Positions 5,354 through 6,250 of a DNA stretch of 6,250 bases are shown piece after piece. A program made the position numbers and the translations under genes. This DNA comes from an uncultured Actinomycetes bacterium (GTDB taxonomy: Bacteria; Actinomycetota; Actinomycetes; Nanopelagicales; Nanopelagicaceae). Position 1 is the stretch's first letter; each line of letters starts with the position of its first letter. The DNA lies in the NCBI GenBank assembly GCA_903891755.1, contig CAITFY010000107.1:1-6250 (forward strand), read 5' to 3'. Under the pieces are notes generated by a model, which was not told the DNA's origin, did not search any database, and saw only the letters and a list, made by a program, of their open reading frames with translations.

Positions 5354-6250
5354 ATGAGCCTCGCTGTTGATTCCGACATCATTGGGCATTTTGGACCGTA
5401 CGGCGGACGCTTCGTTCCTGAAGCTCTGATAGGTGCGCTAGATGAGTTAGCTCTAGCCCATGAAGTGGCCCAAAAAGACCCCTCCTTCCAAGCCGAACTT
5501 GCCGAGTTGCATAGGACTTACACCGGACGTCCCAGCATCATCACTGAAGTAAAGCGCTTTGCCGAGCATGCCGGCGGGGCACGGGTATTCCTCAAGCGCG
5601 AAGATTTAAACCACACCGGTAGTCACAAGATCAACAACGTTCTCGGCCAGGCGCTCCTCACAAAGCGCATGGGCAAGAAGCGCATCATCGCCGAAACTGG
5701 AGCAGGTCAGCATGGTGTTGCCTCTGCGACGGCTGCGGCATTGATGGGTCTCGAGTGTGTTGTCTATATGGGCGAAGAAGATACAAAACGTCAATCACTC
5801 AACGTTGCCCGTATGAAATTGCTAGGCGCAGAAGTTATTCCGGTAACTCAAGGTAGTAAGACTCTTAAAGATGCAATCAATGAAGCGATGCGCGATTGGG
5901 TCACAAATGTAGATACAACGCATTACTTGCTTGGCACCGTCGCCGGTCCTCATCCCTTCCCAACAATGGTTCGAGATTTCCATCGCATCATCGGCATCGA
6001 AGCACGCGCTCAGATGTTGGAATTATTGGGTCGACTTCCGGATGTGATTCTTGCTTGTGTTGGTGGCGGTTCAAATGCAATTGGAATTTTCCATCCATTC
6101 TTAGATGATGCTGGAGTTCGCCTCATCGGTTTAGAGGCTGGTGGATCTGGTGTAGAAACTGGATTACACGCTGCAACAATTAGCGGGGGATCTCCGGGAG
6201 TTCTGCACGGAACACGTTCCTACGTTCTGCAAGATAAAAATGGTCAGACC
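5354..6250 (+). CDS. trpB: Tryptophan synthase beta chain, 5' part (3' end outside window)
   Basis: TrpB (EC 4.2.1.20) is the PLP enzyme that condenses indole with serine, normally in an alpha2-beta2 complex with TrpA. The frame stays open from ATG 5354 to the last base, giving 299 of about 400 expected residues. Visible landmarks are F-G-P-Y-G-G-R-F-V-P-E (13-23), the PLP-binding Lys92 in H-T-G-S-H-K-I-N-N (87-95), the catalytic Glu114 in E-T-G-A-G-Q-H-G (114-121), Y-M-G-E-E-D (138-143), G-T-V-A-G-P-H-P-F-P (194-203) and the PLP-phosphate loop G-G-G-S-N-A-I-G (237-244). The N-terminus and spacing are those of the usual TrpA-partnered TrpB1 type rather than the longer TrpB2. The start is the only ATG giving the family N-terminus; no ribosome site precedes it. 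The last quarter, including the serine-binding region, and the expected trpA lie beyond the window. Confidence 0.96.
   Translation, partial: MSLAVDSDIIGHFGPYGGRFVPEALIGALDELALAHEVAQKDPSFQAELAELHRTYTGRPSIITEVKRFAEHAGGARVFLKREDLNHTGSHKINNVLGQALLTKRMGKKRIIAETGAGQHGVASATAAALMGLECVVYMGEEDTKRQSLNVARMKLLGAEVIPVTQGSKTLKDAINEAMRDWVTNVDTTHYLLGTVAGPHPFPTMVRDFHRIIGIEARAQMLELLGRLPDVILACVGGGSNAIGIFHPFLDDAGVRLIGLEAGGSGVETGLHAATISGGSPGVLHGTRSYVLQDKNGQT

Noticed and set aside
5606..6108. Open frames at 5606-5794 (minus) and 5896-6108 (plus, alternative frame) as genes near the right edge
   Set aside because: Both lie inside trpB, whose frame is unbroken from 5354 to the end of the window with all family motifs.
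5354..6250. trpB as a pseudogene, because it never reaches a stop
   Set aside because: No frameshift or in-frame stop is present. The gene simply runs off the window at about three quarters of its usual length.
1..6250. Attenuator, T-box, riboswitch, CRISPR, mobile element or defence genes
   Set aside because: I looked through both strands. There is no non-coding stretch longer than 24 bases, no repeats of note, and every base outside the short gaps belongs to a well-recognised biosynthetic gene or the small membrane ORF.

Overview
This window is one compact stretch of amino-acid biosynthesis genes, all on the + strand and almost without intergenic DNA. In order it holds: hisB (3' part only), hisH, a PriA-type hisA, hisF, hisI, trpE, a 51-residue single-pass membrane protein, trpC, and trpB (5' part only). 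There is no rRNA, tRNA, mobile element, CRISPR array, phage gene or obvious horizontally acquired segment. No gap between genes exceeds 24 bases.

The organism is most probably an actinobacterium. The evidence is the gene order (histidine genes running directly into trpE, a small membrane protein, trpC and trpB, as in mycobacteria and streptomycetes), the PriA-like HisA sequence with no trpF gene beside it, and the close match of every protein to its actinobacterial family as I remember it. GC content by eye is about half, low for the phylum. Together with the stop/start overlaps, this suggests a compact genome such as those of freshwater Nanopelagicales (acI-like) bacteria. That lineage assignment is inference; the phylum is better supported.

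Positions 1-2911 (histidine part): HisB dehydrates imidazole glycerol phosphate. HisH and HisF form the glutamine-dependent imidazole glycerol phosphate synthase. HisA/PriA isomerises ProFAR, and HisI opens the ring of phosphoribosyl-AMP. Positions 2908-6250 (tryptophan part): TrpE makes anthranilate, TrpC closes the indole ring, and TrpB joins indole to serine. The step between anthranilate-PRPP condensation and TrpC (phosphoribosylanthranilate isomerase, TrpF) has no gene here. PriA enzymes are known to catalyse both isomerisations, so one gene in the histidine half probably serves both pathways. trpG, trpD, hisG, hisE and trpA are not in the window; trpA would be expected just downstream.

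The genes look translationally coupled: hisB/hisH share TTGA, hisH/hisA ATGA, hisA/hisF ATGA, hisI/trpE GTGA and small ORF/trpC ATGA, while the trpE stop directly abuts the small ORF start. Only hisF/hisI (24 bases) and trpC/trpB (20 bases) are separated. I see no promoter, attenuator, riboswitch or terminator. The whole window therefore looks like the inside of one transcript.

The most interesting item is the 51-residue ORF between trpE and trpC. It sits where actinobacteria carry a roughly four-helix Trp-operon membrane protein (Trp_oprn_chp/TIGR02234). It appears to keep only the last helix and the C-terminal tail, which ends in a W-x-x-L-x-x-G-x-D-P-T pattern. No novel defence, mobile or regulatory system was found.
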